A stretch of 7,625 nucleotides of DNA from positions 1-7,625 of the forward strand of contig JAGXAX010000065.1 of NCBI GenBank assembly GCA_018971405.1, written 5' to 3'. Below, one piece after another: positions 6,381 through 7,625 of the stretch; positions within the stretch are counted from its first letter, which is position 1; every line of letters starts with the position of its first letter. The translations under genes and the position numbers were made by a program. The notes under the pieces were generated by a model, which was not told the DNA's origin, made no database searches, and saw only the letters and a program-made list of their open reading frames with translations. The stretch is from Alphaproteobacteria bacterium. Lineage in GTDB: Bacteria > Pseudomonadota > Alphaproteobacteria > Micavibrionales > UBA2020.

Positions 6381-6419
6381 AGGGGATAAAAAGTCCTTCC
6401 TGTGCTTGGGGCGTTCCCT

Positions 6420-6458
6420 TATAATAGGGCATTATAAACACTCTGGAAGCAAAGTGAA
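6420..6458. promoter_or_regulatory. Overlapping face-to-face promoters for cca and the MoxR gene
   Basis: On the - strand, TTCACT (6458-6453) and TATAAT (6436-6431) with a 16-bp spacer form a good promoter for cca. On the + strand, TATAAT at 6420-6425 is a perfect -10 for the MoxR gene, with only a weak -35 (TTCCTG, 6397-6402). The two -10 boxes form an inverted repeat, TTATAAT (6419-6425) and ATTATAA (6431-6437), 5 bp apart. The two polymerases could not bind together, so the genes may compete for expression. Confidence 0.5.
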
Positions 6459-6463
6459 CATTT

Positions 6464-7459
6464 ATGTCCGTACAACCGCTTGCCGCCGAAATCAAGGGCG
6501 ATCTTGAAAACAGGGTTTCCGCGCTGTCCGCGAAGCTCGCCGCGGCGCGGGAGAACGTCCATAAGGTCATCTTCGGGCAGGACGAGGCGATCGGCCTCTG
6601 CCTGACGGCGATCCTGTCGGGCGGGCATTTCCTGCTGATGGGGTTGCCGGGGCTGGGCAAGACCCGGCTGGTCGATACGCTCGGCACGGTGATGGGGTTT
6701 GAACACAAGCGTGTGCAATGCACGCCGGATTTGATGCCCGCGGACATCATCGGCTCGGAAATTCTCGGCAGCGACCGCAGTTTCCAGTTCGTCAAGGGGC
6801 CGGTGTTCTGCCAGTTGCTGATGGCGGACGAGATCAACCGCGCCAGCCCGCGCACGCAATCCGCCTTGTTGCAGGCGATGCAGGAATATCAGGTCTCCGT
6901 CGGCGGCGTGACGTATGACCTGCCGCGCCCGTTCCACGTCATGGCGACGCAGAACCCGCTGGAGCAGGAGGGCACCTATCCGCTGCCGGAGGCGCAACTC
7001 GACCGTTTCATGCTGCAAATCGACATCGGCTATCCTTCCGCCACCGCCGAGCGCCAGATGATGCTGGCGACGACCGGCGCGCGCGAAGACAAGGCCGCGC
7101 AGGTCTTCACCGCCGAAGAAATGTTGGAGGCACAGCGCCTGATCCGCCGGCTGCCCATCGGCCAGCAGGTCGTGGACGGCATATTGCAACTCGTGCAGGC
7201 GGGCAGGCCGGAACAGTCTTCGCTCGCGGCCGTGAAAAAACATGTCAGCTGGGGGCCGGGGCCGCGCGCGTCGCAGGCACTGATGCTCGCCGCCCGCGCC
7301 AAGGCCTTGCTGGAGGGGCGCCTTGCGCCGTCGCTTGACGATGTCGTTGCAATTGCGCCCGCCGTCCTGCGCCACCGCATGGCGCTGCATTTTTCGGCAC
7401 GTGCCGAAGGTCTGGCGCTGGCCGATATTATCCGTCAGATCTGTATGACGATTGCCTGA
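6464..7459 (+). CDS. MoxR-family AAA+ ATPase
   Basis: A 331-residue ATPase of the MoxR family, AAA+ chaperone-like proteins that usually work with a von Willebrand factor A domain partner to mature or activate enzyme complexes or envelope functions. Visible motifs are VIFGQDEAI (35-43), Walker A GLPGLGKT (60-67), Walker B LLMADEINRA (118-127), QSALLQAMQE (132-141), sensor 1 in FHVMATQNPLEQEGTYPLPEAQLDRF (157-182), and the C-terminal lid with SWGPGPRASQALMLAARAKALLEGR. The length is typical and the ATPase looks intact. ATG at 6464 has GGAAG about 14 nt upstream, so the ribosome site is poor. The usual downstream DUF58/VWA gene is absent: metK follows after 121 bp. Either the partner is encoded elsewhere or this is a solitary MoxR. 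Confidence 0.94.
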   Translation: MSVQPLAAEIKGDLENRVSALSAKLAAARENVHKVIFGQDEAIGLCLTAILSGGHFLLMGLPGLGKTRLVDTLGTVMGFEHKRVQCTPDLMPADIIGSEILGSDRSFQFVKGPVFCQLLMADEINRASPRTQSALLQAMQEYQVSVGGVTYDLPRPFHVMATQNPLEQEGTYPLPEAQLDRFMLQIDIGYPSATAERQMMLATTGAREDKAAQVFTAEEMLEAQRLIRRLPIGQQVVDGILQLVQAGRPEQSSLAAVKKHVSWGPGPRASQALMLAARAKALLEGRLAPSLDDVVAIAPAVLRHRMALHFSARAEGLALADIIRQICMTIA

Positions 7460-7513
7460 AAACAGCTAATTATATTACGTTAAATAGTAATACTTTATTC
7501 AGGAAAAATATCG

Positions 7514-7541
7514 TTGCGTTGCGGGCATCACGGCGTAATAT
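7514..7541 (+). promoter_or_regulatory. Promoter of metK
   Basis: TTGCGT (7514-7519) and TAATAT (7536-7541) are separated by 16 bp, giving a start near 7548 and a leader of about 33 nt. A strong ribosome site, GAGGGA (7570-7575), stands 5 nt before the ATG. The leader is too short for a SAM riboswitch. The AT-rich stretch 7467-7500 just upstream could act as an UP-element. Confidence 0.55.
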
Positions 7542-7580
7542 GAGTTCCGTTTGAAAACCAGCAACAGATGAGGGATCGTC

Positions 7581-7625
7581 ATGGCCGACCAGAAGTACGT
7601 TTTTACCAGTGAATCCGTGGGAGAA
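7581..7625 (+). CDS. metK: S-adenosylmethionine synthetase MetK, first 15 codons
   Basis: The window ends 15 codons into this gene: MADQKYVFTSESVGE. The phrase FTSESVxEGHPDK is the hallmark N-terminus of methionine adenosyltransferase, which makes S-adenosylmethionine from ATP and methionine in the cytoplasm. The start is firm because of the ideal ribosome site GAGGGA upstream. It has its own promoter and is separated by 121 bp from the MoxR gene, so it is probably a separate transcription unit. Only the extreme N-terminus is visible, so intactness cannot be judged. Confidence 0.88.
   Translation, partial: MADQKYVFTSESVGE

Noticed and set aside
5826..6389. Open frame on the + strand across cca
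   Set aside because: Shadow of the conserved cca coding sequence.
6419..7390. 323-residue open frame antisense to the MoxR gene
   Set aside because: The + strand encodes an unmistakable MoxR ATPase; the antisense frame has no family resemblance.
7473..7492. TATTAC/GTAATA inverted repeat as a terminator for the MoxR gene
   Set aside because: The stem is AT-rich, only 6 bp, with an 8-nt loop and no clean T run; it is not a convincing terminator.
7460..7580. SAM-responsive riboswitch before metK
   Set aside because: The predicted leader is about 33 nt and I see none of the conserved SAM-II or SAM/SAH riboswitch core sequences; the start site is predicted, not mapped.
1..7625. Mobile elements, CRISPR arrays, tRNA or rRNA genes, toxin-antitoxin pairs
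   Set aside because: No transposase, terminal repeats, regular spaced repeats, cloverleaf-like sequence or small paired genes were seen.

Overview
The window is a compact stretch of GC-rich bacterial chromosome. It most likely comes from an alphaproteobacterium: the NrtR-like regulator belongs to a type I know from Alphaproteobacteria, and the RutE-like reductase and the CCA-adding enzyme fit that placement. I see no phage, transposon, CRISPR array, tRNA or rRNA gene. Nine protein genes are present, two of them cut by the window edges.

Layout from left to right. The 5' part of a secreted polysaccharide-deacetylase-like gene runs leftward off the edge (1-426, -). It is divergent from a tight pair: rutE-type malonic semialdehyde reductase (442-1035, +) and tsaB for t6A tRNA modification (1020-1736, +). 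The two genes overlap, and tsaB appears to start at TTG. A low-GC gap of about 210 bp follows. It holds a good extended -10 promoter, a GC hairpin and a strong bidirectional terminator, which together look like an undescribed small RNA gene of about 90 nt. A leftward two-gene operon comes next: an unrecognised secreted protein (2968-3669, -), then 5 bp later a Nudix-fold/winged-helix NAD-type regulator (1949-2962, -). Its promoter, with a -10 box inside a perfect 16-bp palindrome, lies in a 97-bp divergent gap shared with an amidase-signature enzyme (3767-5188, +). The amidase runs tail to tail into cca (5136-6380, -) with a 53-bp antisense overlap. A short divergent gap with two face-to-face TATAAT boxes separates cca from a MoxR-family AAA+ ATPase (6464-7459, +). 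The first 15 codons of metK (7581-7625, +), behind its own promoter, end the window.

Most genes are housekeeping or metabolic: tRNA maturation and modification (cca, tsaB), SAM synthesis (metK), aldehyde detoxification (rutE), amide hydrolysis and NAD-linked regulation. They do not form one pathway. The less ordinary content is in the non-coding DNA (the sRNA candidate and two symmetrical operator-like sites) and in the unknown secreted protein co-transcribed with the NAD-type regulator. I found no convincing new multi-gene system.
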